From: Dirofilaria immitis
Taxonomy: Eukaryota > Nematoda > Chromadorea > Rhabditida > Onchocercidae
Direction of reading: 5' to 3'
DNA length: 64,000 nt
NCBI GenBank assembly: GCA_024305405.1
Contig: JAKNDB010000068.1
Span: 7,183,501-7,247,500 of the forward strand
Below the pieces are notes generated by a model, which saw only the letters and a program-made list of their open reading frames with translations, was not told the origin of the DNA and did no database searches. The translations under genes and the position numbers were made by a program. Below, piece by piece: positions 17,901-28,463 of the stretch. The first letter of the stretch is position 1. Each line of letters starts with the position of its first letter.

Positions 17901-20900
17901 AATAAATTTTTGGAAATTATATTTCCAATGATATGGTAATGACTTCAGGACAAAGTATTAATTCAATAAAAACAATGGCTGCTACCGTAAATACGGTCTG
18001 CGATAGTTTTTTCTTTTTTTGCAAAGAGCAAATTTCTTCTTTGCACTATCAGCATTTTTAAATGCTATCGCCTATTATTAGCACAACATATATTTGTATA
18101 TATTGATACTAACAACAATCATACGCTAGAAGAGAACTCCAACTTTCGTCTGATATGTAGATAGTTTTAGAACAATCCGTATCACTATACCCTCTATTAT
18201 AGAATAATAGTATCTTCTTTTTCATGAGCCTTTATAGCATAAACAATATGTTCTAAATTAACCTGCATAAATTAAATTAAAAATTGAAAATAAAATAAAC
18301 GGTCAAATAACCTGTCAGATCTGCACCAAGAGAATCCACAGCATCGTTCGTTCTATAATAATTTATCAAAAGGTGAAGTATACAACATTTTTAAAAAATT
18401 TGTAACTCGCAGAGCGAATCTTTATGAAAAAATCTTAAAAGATCACCCGATATGCGCATTAAACTTACAATGCAGCAGATGCTGGAAGCGATGTGGAAGG
18501 CTCAACAGCATTATCAATCGATGGAGGTGCTTCATGGGTCAACTCCATGGCTGAAGACGAATAATCACGAGGTGACTGGAGTATATCAGAGGCATTCTGG
18601 CCAAATTCGTCATGCCAGTCAGCTGCAAAAAATCAATGCCTCAAGACAGTAAATTTATTTTCTGAGAGCAATACTTTATTTCTATCAAAACCCTTTTTCA
18701 GCTATCTTGACAATTATTTCCTTATAAATGAAAGTATATATTGCAGAGAAAAATTTTTGATTATATAAGTGTTACATTCGCTGCTGATATGATTGGCAAG
18801 ATTAACGTCAAGTGTGGTGCTTTGTGACATATGAGCGCTTATCAAATCAGATACACCCCGAATCGTGCTTGCATCTACCGAAGCGGCCATTCCTAATCTG
18901 AAAATGATATGATATTATTATAACATTAAATGGAGCCTGTTTTCAAATCTCATTTTCTCAATGCATTTTTGATTTAAAAAACATGGTAGAAACCATTTAC
19001 CAATACACAGCAAAAATGTAATGCATTCCGAGAAAAAATGAATAAATGTAACAAGTGTATTCATTACTTTAAGTTCAAGATGGAGCGATAAACTTTCAGA
19101 CCAGTGCTTTTTGTATTTCAGAAAGCATTTATACAAGATACCAAACTATTTTTAAAAACAATACATTTCATTTTATATACATACACTTATCTTGTTCATT
19201 AAGCAATGACTGTAATACACAAACTAAAATCATGAAATGCATTCCTTTAACTTACTCTCTAAAAGGTTACCAAAATATGCATCCATTCACTGACCAGATT
19301 ATTTTGAATTAATCTAAAGGCTTCAATAGTTTTTAATTTTCGTTTGATAAACACAATTCTAATATAAAAAAATTATGTTTATCAGATGAAAAACAAAATT
19401 CGTTTATTAAGTCCCAAGCACCATCAATGTTCGAGGGATAAAATGGAGTTAATGATTAAAATTGAGAGAAAAATAAGCGTTTTATTCTTTTTGACAGTTA
19501 TCTCATGATAAATTCCTTTTTCGCTTTCATAACAGTAAAAGAAACTAAGATAAATAAATAAAAAAGATTTACGATGTAAATGCATTAAGATCAAGCTAAT
19601 TAGTTAAAGCACAAGAAGAAGGATAATAGTATTTCGATACTTAAAATGACTCATTCATTGATGTTAGTAGATACTGACTAAAATTATTTCTGGTTATAAA
19701 AAAAACTCTTCAGTTGAAGGATTTTCTAGGATTTTCTAGGAAAATTGTTCAAATGTCAGTATACGAAGAAAAATTAAAGTTCTCTAAAAGCAATTTTCAG
19801 AACTATTCATAAGAGTATCAGTATTATAGGTAAAATATGCATTATAGTTTCTTATTAAAATTTCATTCCAAATCAAAAAGCTAAATCTTGACAAAAAGCT
19901 GTAATTACTTAAAGTGTCGCGAATCATTCAAATGGTAACATTTATCTAACTAAATTTATATTTCTCAGATTCATTTCTCATTCGTTCTTTTTATTATGTA
20001 ATCTAACAAGTTCACATACTTCCTTTCAAGGGACAAATTCCTACACTAATCTTCCCACAGGGACAAACTCCTACGTCCATCTGTCTTTTGTTACAATGCT
20101 TATTACTGCATATGGATCTTTACAGTTTCCTGTTTACCCAAATTAACACTGTTTGACTATTTAATGAACCTCCCAATTCTTAACACCTATATAAACCTTA
20201 TAATAATTTGAAGCTGTTTCCTCTTCTCAGCGATAACTGACTAAATAGCTATATTCTACCATCTTATCTGCTACTCTTTCAAATAATTCTATACATCAAA
20301 TTCGTATTATATCAATAAAGACCAATCTTATTGTTGTTTCACTAAGAAAGCATATTCGACGCCAAAATACTTGCTTCCATGGTATCAAGGTAAGTTCTAA
20401 AGAAATTCTTCTTCGTTTCTAACCTTCGACTAAACCTTTTAAGACCAAAACCCTTCACGACATGCAGTAAATGAATTTTCCGATTATGTGCACAAATCAT
20501 GCGCTCTTACATAAATGAACAAGCAAACTTTTAGTCTAAAAAGCCTTCAAAAAACTTCGAATTTATTAGAAACCATTTTGGTTACAAAACTTACTTTGTT
20601 CTTAACTGCTGTGAAGGTAAAGGCATGCTTTGCATCATTTCGAATTTTTCACTTCCAAGTAAGTATTTCGTTCTTTCCATGTGATCAATATGTGTCCTCA
20701 ACAAAACATTATATCTCTCGTGTAATTTATCAAATTCAGTTTTCTGGTCTGCTTCTCGTTCTTCCAGTCGCGCAGCTAAAGAAACTTATAGTAATTAGCA
20801 ACTTGACAATTAAACGTGAGCAAGAAAAATGTATGTTAATCAATATAAAGACATTGAATTTTTGACTAATTTTCAAAATTTCACCAACCGTGATCAGATG

Positions 20901-22805
20901 CATTCTTTGCTTTTAACTCTAACATTCTCATTATTGACTCCAGAGATTCAATTTTACTTTCAAGTTCTCGGTTTTGTTCCATCATTGAATCTTCAATTTC
21001 CAAACATTTCTAAAAACCCAAAAATTAAACCCTATACTGCCAAACAATTTGGATCACCTTCTATAAAATTCATGCAGAATCTTAAACTACTTGTATTGAC
21101 TCAGCGATAAATGAAATTCTACTCAATGCTGGATTTATTTACCAATGGGATATATAAGATTATGATTTATTATCATCACAAACAATTTATCTACGAATGA
21201 AAACGTTACATATAGTTTATCAAAAAAATTTATTATCATCACAAACAATTTATCTACGAATGAAAACGTTTCATATAGTTTATCAAAAAAAAATTTATAA
21301 TCATCACAAACCTATTATCATTTATCATCATAAACAATTTATCTACGAATGAAAACGTTTCATATAGTTTATCAAAAAAAAACATCCACAGTGTCGAAGA
21401 GATAAGCCTCAATTATGCTCTTCACGGCGAATAAATTAACCTGATCTTGAGCTCTTCTTAGCTGTTTCTCTCTTTCATATTGCGTCATTAGTTGTTCATT
21501 ATCTTCCTTAAGCATCTCCAAATCAACTGAACATTCTTCCTTTTCCAGATATGCAAGATCCAAATTTTCCAATACATTGACAACTAATGGCATCAGATTC
21601 TGCAATATTTTAGTTCAGTTGAACTGAATATCTGAAGTCGTCAAAATTTTTTGATCGGCCAAATAAGTTTGCCTTAAGAATTTGAAAAAATCAAAGATAG
21701 ATTCTAATTTGAAAAAAATTGGTAATAATCATTGTAGAACTAAAATGAATTTTATAATAATTCAAGATTTAAAGAAGAACCAATTACTTTGACGCTGTCC
21801 TCTCCATTTTTCTCTATCATAACTTCAAACTCTTTGTAAATCGATGAAGCAAGCATTTGTACTTTTTCTGACATAACGCGAGTGTCATCACCTGCAGAAC
21901 CGACTGATCCAGTAGCGCCATACACTACCTTACAACAAAAATGGGATTAATAATCAAAAGGAAAAGAATATTGATTATGCTGTGTAACATCTCTAATGAA
22001 TCTGAGAAAACAGATTTATGTTATTTGAAATACAAATAAAAACGACAGTCACTTGGAAGTTTAAAAGAAAGAACTACACCTTCAGCAGACACAACGAGAA
22101 TTTACGATAAGAACAGTGCATAGATGACATTACTTTGAACTGAATTTTTTTTTTAAACAGATGATACAAGATGCATAAAAAGAAAAAATAGCATCAACTA
22201 AATAAACATAAGATTAAGAAGGACTAGAAGTCAAATTAATAGGAAAACAAAAGTTAGGAATAGGCAGAATTCCATTAATAAAGATCAATTTTTGGTTGCA
22301 TGTATCGGTCAAATACACAATATTGTTTTATTTCCGATGAGAGAATTTTAATGAAAAATAATGAAAAAACAGCAAGAAAGTTCTGATGAGAATTAAAAAC
22401 GGCATTTTAAGTACTTTTAAATAACAATCGCCGATCAAAATAGCATGCTTGATGTGACAATATACGTATATATATTATGTAATGTTGGGAATGAAAGGAT
22501 CGACAGAAAGGGAAAAACATCTGCTAAATAATCATTATAGTGATAGCATCTTTTATCTTTTTTTTAAATCATTACTATAAGAAATCAACTTTGAAATTCG
22601 TTTTTAACGATGAAATATAAATGAAATTTACCAATGCTGCTCGCTAATTCCCAAATATTGCAAATGGTTGAATAATTCTTTAACTCCAACTTGAAATCTT
22701 ATCTACGCATACGTACAGCAAAACACACCCGAAAAAAAATTATATACATACTTCACTGCTACTGCTATTAGTGGAAGAATGCATTGCACTTTGGGTAATT
22801 TCCAT
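8984..22805 (-). CDS. unc-16: UNC-16 / JIP3-JIP4 scaffold (Sunday driver)
   Basis: UNC-16 links kinesin-1 and dynein/dynactin to vesicles and assembles JNK cascade kinases, mainly in neurons. Exons: 22752-22805, 21788-21928, 21441-21599, 20889-21009, 20595-20775, 18776-18897, 18469-18622, 17776-17828, 16090-16204, 15815-15959, 15392-15576, 15154-15279, 14852-15046, 14463-14618, 13768-13951, 13566-13690, 13329-13419, 13136-13207, 12819-12941, 12082-12216, 11698-11778, 11315-11382, 10716-10864, 10429-10599, 10177-10290, 9634-9840, 9220-9345, 8984-9123. About 1231 residues, in the family range. The N-terminal RH1/coiled-coil region reads [13 protein letters not shown] and [24 protein letters not shown] starts near residue 329. 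The RH2 block ([25 protein letters not shown]) lies near 416-476. The C-terminal beta-propeller region contains [47 protein letters not shown] and [12 protein letters not shown], and ends in KILS with stop 8984-8986. Single bases appear missing at 15034-15038, 12193-12198 and 10435-10438; with them restored every intron phase agrees. A clear JNK docking motif was not identified. Confidence 0.97.
15600..15690 (-). other. Intronic exon-like stretch in unc-16, not used in the model
   Basis: After an acceptor-like ATTTTAG, a frame reads [20 protein letters not shown] on the minus strand before meeting a stop that coincides with the acceptor of the next exon. There is no donor of fitting phase. 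The main model without it matches the vertebrate spacing between VDEL and AQRKRF within one residue, so it is probably not coding or is a rare intron-retention form. Confidence 0.25.
16630..17027. repeat. Dispersed and tandem duplication in unc-16 intron
   Basis: A segment around AAAAGTACCACTCA followed by CATATAA occurs at 16630-16666 and again at 16956-16994. Within the second copy CTCAGCATATAATGTTCATT is repeated head-to-tail (16980-17001 and 17005-17026). It lies between the candidate alternative first exon and exon 9. Confidence 0.75.
17522..17615 (-). CDS. unc-16: Candidate alternative first exon of unc-16
   Basis: Inside the 1.57 kb intron before the GMGREV exon there is a minus-strand ATG at 17615 opening a 31-codon frame ([15 protein letters not shown]..., ending KRRN plus one base). 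It meets a GTAGCA donor at 17521 in phase 1. The next unc-16 exon (16204) begins with exactly two bases to complete the codon, so the product would read KRRN-GMGREV in frame. A strong pyrimidine-rich acceptor (CTTATCCAACAG, AG at 17655-17656) lies 39 bases upstream of the ATG, suited to spliced-leader addition. The main 17776 exon also ends in phase 1 and splices directly to 16204, so this exon is not needed in the long form. The GRGAYG string resembles a kinase glycine loop, but no kinase exons follow; I judge that coincidental. Not tested by transcripts. Confidence 0.45.
18898..20594 (-). other. Largest unc-16 intron (1.7 kb), no further exon seen
   Basis: The flanking exons join AA|A in phase 2 (LRTK-LGMAAS), so no exon is missing. 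The intron holds a small duplication of GATTTTCTAG at 19720-19740 and a repeated GGGACAAA(T/C)TCCTAC near 20030-20073. No nested gene was recognised on either strand. Confidence 0.7.
21168..21385. repeat. Three-copy ~62-85 bp tandem repeat in unc-16 intron
   Basis: Three successive copies share CAATTTATCTACGAATGAAA, then ACGTT(T/A)CATATAGTTTATC and an A-run. The first two are about 62-65 bp; the third has an extra insertion of TATTATCATT-like sequence. The A-runs differ in length between copies. It lies between exon 3 (ends 21441) and exon 4 (starts 21009). Confidence 0.9.
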
Positions 22806-22886
22806 CGTTTTGTAATTTTGCTACGCCGCACAATGAACGTTGGTCCCGAAGTTTGGGACGTATTCACTAATTCCACTTCTGAGCCA

Positions 22887-22891
22887 GCTGC
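22887..22891 (-). promoter_or_regulatory. Candidate spliced-leader acceptor of unc-16
   Basis: The minus-strand sequence TCTGTTTTGCAG, with AG at 22889-22888, lies 82 bases upstream of the unc-16 ATG at 22805. This is a textbook nematode 3' splice site and no coding exon of the family is expected further upstream, so trans-splicing of a leader here is likely. Confidence 0.5.
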
Positions 22892-25800
22892 AAAACAGAG
22901 CTTCAGAAATTCGATTAAAATTATGAGAACACTTACGCGGTTGAATTGAGAAAACGATGCATATTTCGTTGAAATAAACAATAAGAAACAAAGCTTAGTG
23001 ATTAAGAACGAAATAACGATGACTTAAACCTTCCAAATTATTGCCTCGCATAAAATGCTTTCTTTATAATAGTGTAGCTAGGATAACGGGTTAGAGGGAT
23101 TTAACGGGAATCAAATGATGGCACACAGAGGATATTTTTATAAAATATTCTTCTCTACATTAGTTAAATTTCTAAAACTTTCTATAAATCTTCAAGGGAT
23201 CAAAAACAGCCATCAATACTGAGTCAAGGAACTGGAAAGATGTCAAGCATCATTTCGCACTTCAGTAAGTTTGATATATTCCTCAAAACATCAAAAAACA
23301 AGACAATTATTAATAATGCTGGACGTAAACACGAATTAATCATTACGTGAAAATTTTCTCGATCAAAGCTGAAATAGTGGAAATCTACCATTGAACTAAG
23401 TCGAAGCAACGATAATCAGTTTCCTTCCTCCCAAAATGAACAACCTACATAGCACTGATAACGATTGATAAATGATATAGTCGATATCATTATTCTTCCC
23501 TCATTTAACTTTTATTTTTATTTTAATATGCCGTTCAACGCTATAACAACCCTTTCAACCAATGCTGTGATAGACGACATTCTCGTGAGGCACACAACGA
23601 GGGACCCATTCACCTTCCAGTCTTTGCATTTTCTTGCAGTATTCTGTTACCGATCGATTCTTTCCTCTGCTCTTCTGCGCATGCACGCATGCACACGCGC
23701 AAATAAACTCTCACTAGAGTCTTGAATGAATGTTAGGCCAGCAACGGAACTAAGATTCAGGCTGGAATACAATCCCTATCCTAAGAGAAAAGAGATACTG
23801 TCTTTCGGTCAGGCAGGCAATATGCACATTTTCACAATGTGCGGGATAGATTAATGAAATGCTTTCTTCGATAATTCAGAGCAGCACAAATGCTTCTGGA
23901 GAGAATGAGACAATCATCTCGGTTTTGAGTCATCCAATAAAGCGATCTCTTCTTGTAGTTAGTCTCCGATTGGTGGCGTCACGCTATGACAACGGTGACT
24001 ATTACAGCAGTAATAGCGCATAGTAAAAATATAAAACGAAAAGAAATGACAGAGAACAGTTTTTGAAAATCGAAGTATTAGTTTCTTGTCACACCTAATC
24101 ATCACACCTAACCAAGTGGAAGAAATAAAAAGAAGGATGGAAGTGAAGGATAACCTAACTTCGCTGCTTCCATTCATTTATTGTCAAATTCGTAATTTAA
24201 TTCTTTTCACTGATATCTTTTGCATTCTGATTAGTTATCATTAACCCATAGCAATCATGATTTGCATAGTGTCCAATCCATCATATAATGCTACAATAAT
24301 ATATATGTACATGTATATATATTTTCATTCGAAGATTATCTTTTTCTTGCAGTGAGCTTAACGTCTAAATGATTTGTTATTGATATTCCAGAAATGATAT
24401 GGATGATATCTGGAATCTACCACTCTTCGCATTACATCTGTTGTTGTAGTGCTTTCAAGACATCAAAGTCGAAATAAGCCATGTTGTGAATTCATTTAAG
24501 AAATTGTTGTGCGGTCTCGTTCAAATTGCGCTGTGCCATAAATGTGAGATATGTTGAGACGAACCAATAAGCAACAATGAGCTTGTTTTCAAGTAATATT
24601 CTTTTTAGTACAAATAGCTAATAGCTTTACAAGTTTCTAATGTCCCCTGAAGAAGTAATTCTAATTGTGTTAAAGTAATTTAATAATGAATGAATGGATT
24701 TTGAAAAATAAATTACTAAGATTTTTCAAAATTCAGCATTATGGTGAGAGAACGAAATTTTCCAGTTCGAAATGTGAGAAATGAAAAATTGAATAGTGAA
24801 AAAAAACAAACTGCCTGAAAATTCGAATTAATGATCCACTTTTATATTTTCTATTTCAGTTTTGTTTTCTGTTCTCTCAATTTTCCCTTCTTTGAATATA
24901 TACATTGTTATATATATTAGAAACACAGCAAATAAAACTTTTGATCATTTTTACTATATGTTAATATCTATGCTTCGTCCTGTTAAAGATCACATTTGAA
25001 GTCTAAGTTCAGATTCGATCGTAGGAATAAATGAAGCAAACTTCGTGCATTTCACCTATAATTTACTGTTCTGAATTGAAATCAAAATTCGTTGCTAAAA
25101 TCAGTGAAACTTTTCATCACCGTTTTTATTAGCAAAAATTCTCTCAGTAAAAATTTGAGATGTTGAAGAATAAATAAGCAACTTCACTGAAATATTTATA
25201 ACTTTAACACAAGTAACGGATCGAAATCATAAAAAGATTAGTTATAGTCATCTCGTCACTGCAGCAGAACAGAATAAAAATGCTATGAACTTGATCGAAA
25301 ATAAATTATACATGTTATTTATGTTTTGATCATATCACATTCATAAAAGTGCTCAGTGAGAGGAATAATTGATAAAACATAAAATAATTCATGCGAAAAT
25401 AGTCAATTTCCCGGACACTGACTGATTTTCCAATAGATAAATATGCATATCATCTTGAAAGGAACTAGTTATGGTCATAGATTATCACAAATGTGAATGA
25501 AAGTTGTTCTTGCATAGTAAGAAAAACTGAAAATTATTATGCAGAAAAGTATCGGAACTGAAAATGGCGACAATTTCGATTACATTTAATAATTCGAATT
25601 CTCTAAAACATATATTAAACCAATTGAAAGAACAATGGAAACTAACAAATATTGATTGATTTCTCTTTTAAAATAACAAGACGGAAGTAAATATTCGTAC
25701 ACTTAATAATAAGTGGGATGCAAATAAATTCGATTAAAATTAAATGAAAGCAGCAGGATATGGCAACAAAAAGTCATATCATAACCTACTAGATCATATA

Positions 25801-27657
25801 AATATCGATAATTGTTATAAAAATCTGTTTCAATGAACATTTAGTTGAACCTCTTCATTTATGCGTATGAAGGAAGCAAATCTAATTATTCGTTGTTATT
25901 ATTATTTAGTTAATATTTCAAATGAAAAACAGAATGAAGAATAAAATTTTCAAGAAAAATTGAGATTAACATTGCATTGCTATAATGCTTGTCTTTTGTA
26001 AAACATCCTGTGACAATCAGAATCGTAGCCAGTACTTGTTTTGCTAGAAAATTTCAAATGTGAGCCTTTTTCATTATTTAAAAGGAAGGAAACAGCAAAG
26101 GATATTAATATTTTTGTGGAGATACTTTTTTCAAAATAATTTTGTCTTTATCAATTATTAGACAATCACCATTTCTCAAAAGCAGCTACTTCTGTGATGT
26201 CTATATTCAGTTTAGGTTCACTACGATCATCCCCGCAAATTTCCATTCCATATTAAAATGAGATAATAACAACAAAAAAAAAAATGATTCTGTAGCTATT
26301 CACTGAATACTTCTTTCGTTTTTGTCGTAATCTTTTTTCAGCCAATCTATCAGCAGCATTACATATTCAGCAAACTATTAGTAATCTACGATATCATTAT
26401 TATTTGTGGAAATGATGTACTTCATTTTGCAATATATTGTAATATACGTTTCGTAATATTAAAATATCTTATTAGCTTAGCTTCTACAGAAGATAAAATT
26501 CATATATATTCAAGTCAGGTCATGAAACATCATACCTACCTCATGAGTAGTCAGCTAGACAGTTAAACTATCCATAGTTACTTTTGAATTTTGGGTTTAT
26601 AAACAGTAACAGTTAAAAAAAGACTACGCAGTGAAAAAAGAAGAAAGAATTTAAAGTTTAAATTTACTTTTAGTGAAAAAAAAACATAGTTGGCTCCATT
26701 AACTCGTTATATTTCACACATGTTTGTTGTGTTGGAATTAGTCAACAGCTTTTGAAAATTAAATTAGAACAGATTTAGTTTTCAAAAGCCGAATATTTGA
26801 ATAAAAATAATGAATCAAAAAATTTCACTTACAAGTTTTCAATTGTTTAAGTTTGAGCCGTAAAACTATTGACAAAAAGCTAAAGAAATCCAAGTCACTA
26901 CTAGGGATCTTTTTCGTCTTACAAATTTCGATTACAAAACAGGAAAAAATATAAATTACAGTGGTAAATATGTAATGAACTTCTAGTATGATTAATTATA
27001 TATTTTTTAAACTTTGATTACGATTGTTCCTACGTGCAGCCATCACTTAAACGATCTTTTCAATGCACTGCTATCAATTTTATTTAAAATCCTATATTTT
27101 TTGAAGAGGAAACAGAAAGTTAAAATTCAGCAATAACGTGTCTTCACACATCTCAGTAAGATACATGGCATGTGATAAAGCAAAGCTAGAATATCATTTT
27201 TCATCTTTTTTTTTTGATATAATAATTACTGACAGTGATTTCGAAACTTAAAACATGAAAAAAATTTCTAAATCGATTTCAGCAATCCTTAAATCACCTG
27301 TTCTTCTGATTTAAAATTCTAAATTAGCGTTTGATATACAAAAAAAAGATAAAAATTCATCAACCTATCAGTTAAATTTGGGAAATTCAAAAATTAATAT
27401 GAAAATCTAAAATTCAAAATGAACACAAACATACATTACAAAAAAAGTTTTAAAGACGATAACTTCACAAGAAATTCTAAAGCATACAATCAACAAAAAG
27501 TACTGCGATTTTATAGTTTATATCATTCCATAATTTCCTCAGTCCTTTTCTCAAACAATGACTGCTATGAAAAGCATAATAAAAAGTCAGGATATTTCTG
27601 GCCACCGAAAACGTCGCTGCTCACAGTCTGTAACAGGAATAATAAATGTAAAGCATT
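22892..27657. other. Intergenic between unc-16 and CMC2
   Basis: A 4.8 kb stretch that should contain the unc-16 promoter and the 3' end of the CMC2 gene. It is mostly A/T-rich with no recognisable exon. The most structured part is 23550-24170, listed separately. Confidence 0.7.
23550..24170. promoter_or_regulatory. Less A/T-rich block upstream of unc-16, possible promoter
   Basis: Base composition becomes clearly more balanced than in the flanks. The block includes GCGCATGCACGCATGCACAC near 23677, an inverted CCAAT box (GATTGG, about 23968) and GGCGTCACGCTATGACAACG near 23976, which contains a CRE-like half site. It lies 0.75-1.4 kb upstream of the unc-16 start. Promoter or enhancer activity is inferred from composition and position only. 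Confidence 0.3.
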
Positions 27658-28451
27658 TTAATCTGACAATTCATTTATTGTCATGCATATTTCATCATCG
27701 CCCTGTGGAATTCCAGCAGGATAGAGGACTTTCGTGCAGGAAACTATACAGCGATTACAGAATTAGCCGTTGCTTCTATCACTCGTTAGCTATTTATATT
27801 GCAATAAAATAATTTATGCATTTTATGAAAGTATTTTGCTTCTCTCATTTTCATCTGCTCTTTCGAGATAATCACTAAGCATTATATTTCAAATCTATAA
27901 TTCTTGTATAGCAAAGAGAAAAAACTTTTTAAAAATTAAAAAAAGTAAGTAAAATAACCTTCTGGTCTAATGATAAGTACACCTTCTTCTTTCAGTTTCT
28001 TGAGAGTAGATGTATATGAATTTTCTGGCAAACACTGACTTCCCTCTGGTCTTGGAGAATATCGTGGATTATTTTTCCTTAATAAAAAAGCAGCAATTAA
28101 TCCACACAGAAAACAACCATAAGATTTAAAAATATCGATCATAACGCTATATAAAAAAAAAAGTGAAAAAAACTGATTCGCAAAACCTTTTCAGAACTCG
28201 TTCTGCATGGCAACAGAGAGCGACATCATTTGCCTCTTTATCACAGTAGGCAAAAATTTTCCTGAAAGTTGCAATCTTGAAAAATAAATATTTAAGCTTA
28301 ATTTTTTAATGTGAATCAAAAAAATGATAATAAATTTAAAGAAACAAACTAAAAGCGAACCAAAGGGATGATCAATGTAACAACGTTGTAAGCGCTCAAT
28401 CAAAAAGTTACATTCAATAGTATGTGAATAGTAAGAAAGATCAGCCTGCAT
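27658..28451 (-). CDS. CMC2: CMC2-like twin CX9C mitochondrial protein
   Basis: CMC2 is a small intermembrane-space protein needed for cytochrome c oxidase assembly and copper handling; twin CX9C proteins are imported by Mia40 disulfide relay. Exons: 28361-28451, 28187-28261, 27959-28077, 27658-27743. The start reads MQADLSYYSHTIECNFLIER, aligning with the vertebrate MHPDLSPHLHTEECNVL. Cysteines C14-x9-C24 and C37-x9-C47 form the twin motif; C48 is additional. After LKR the protein continues for about 67 residues (KNNPRYSPRPEG, IPQGDDEICMTINELSD), longer than the 79-residue human protein. One base appears missing in the A4 run at 28257-28260: with it exon 2 continues exon 1 in frame as HPFGKIFAYCD. 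The last exon is chosen only by frame and acceptor (GTATAG), so the extreme C-terminus is less sure. Confidence 0.85.
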
Positions 28452-28459
28452 GTTCTTTT

Positions 28460-28463
28460 CCTG
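28460..28463 (-). promoter_or_regulatory. Spliced-leader acceptor of CMC2
   Basis: CATTTTTCAG on the minus strand ends nine bases before the CMC2 start codon (AG at 28462-28461). A strong acceptor this close to an ATG is typical of nematode trans-splicing. Confidence 0.6.
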
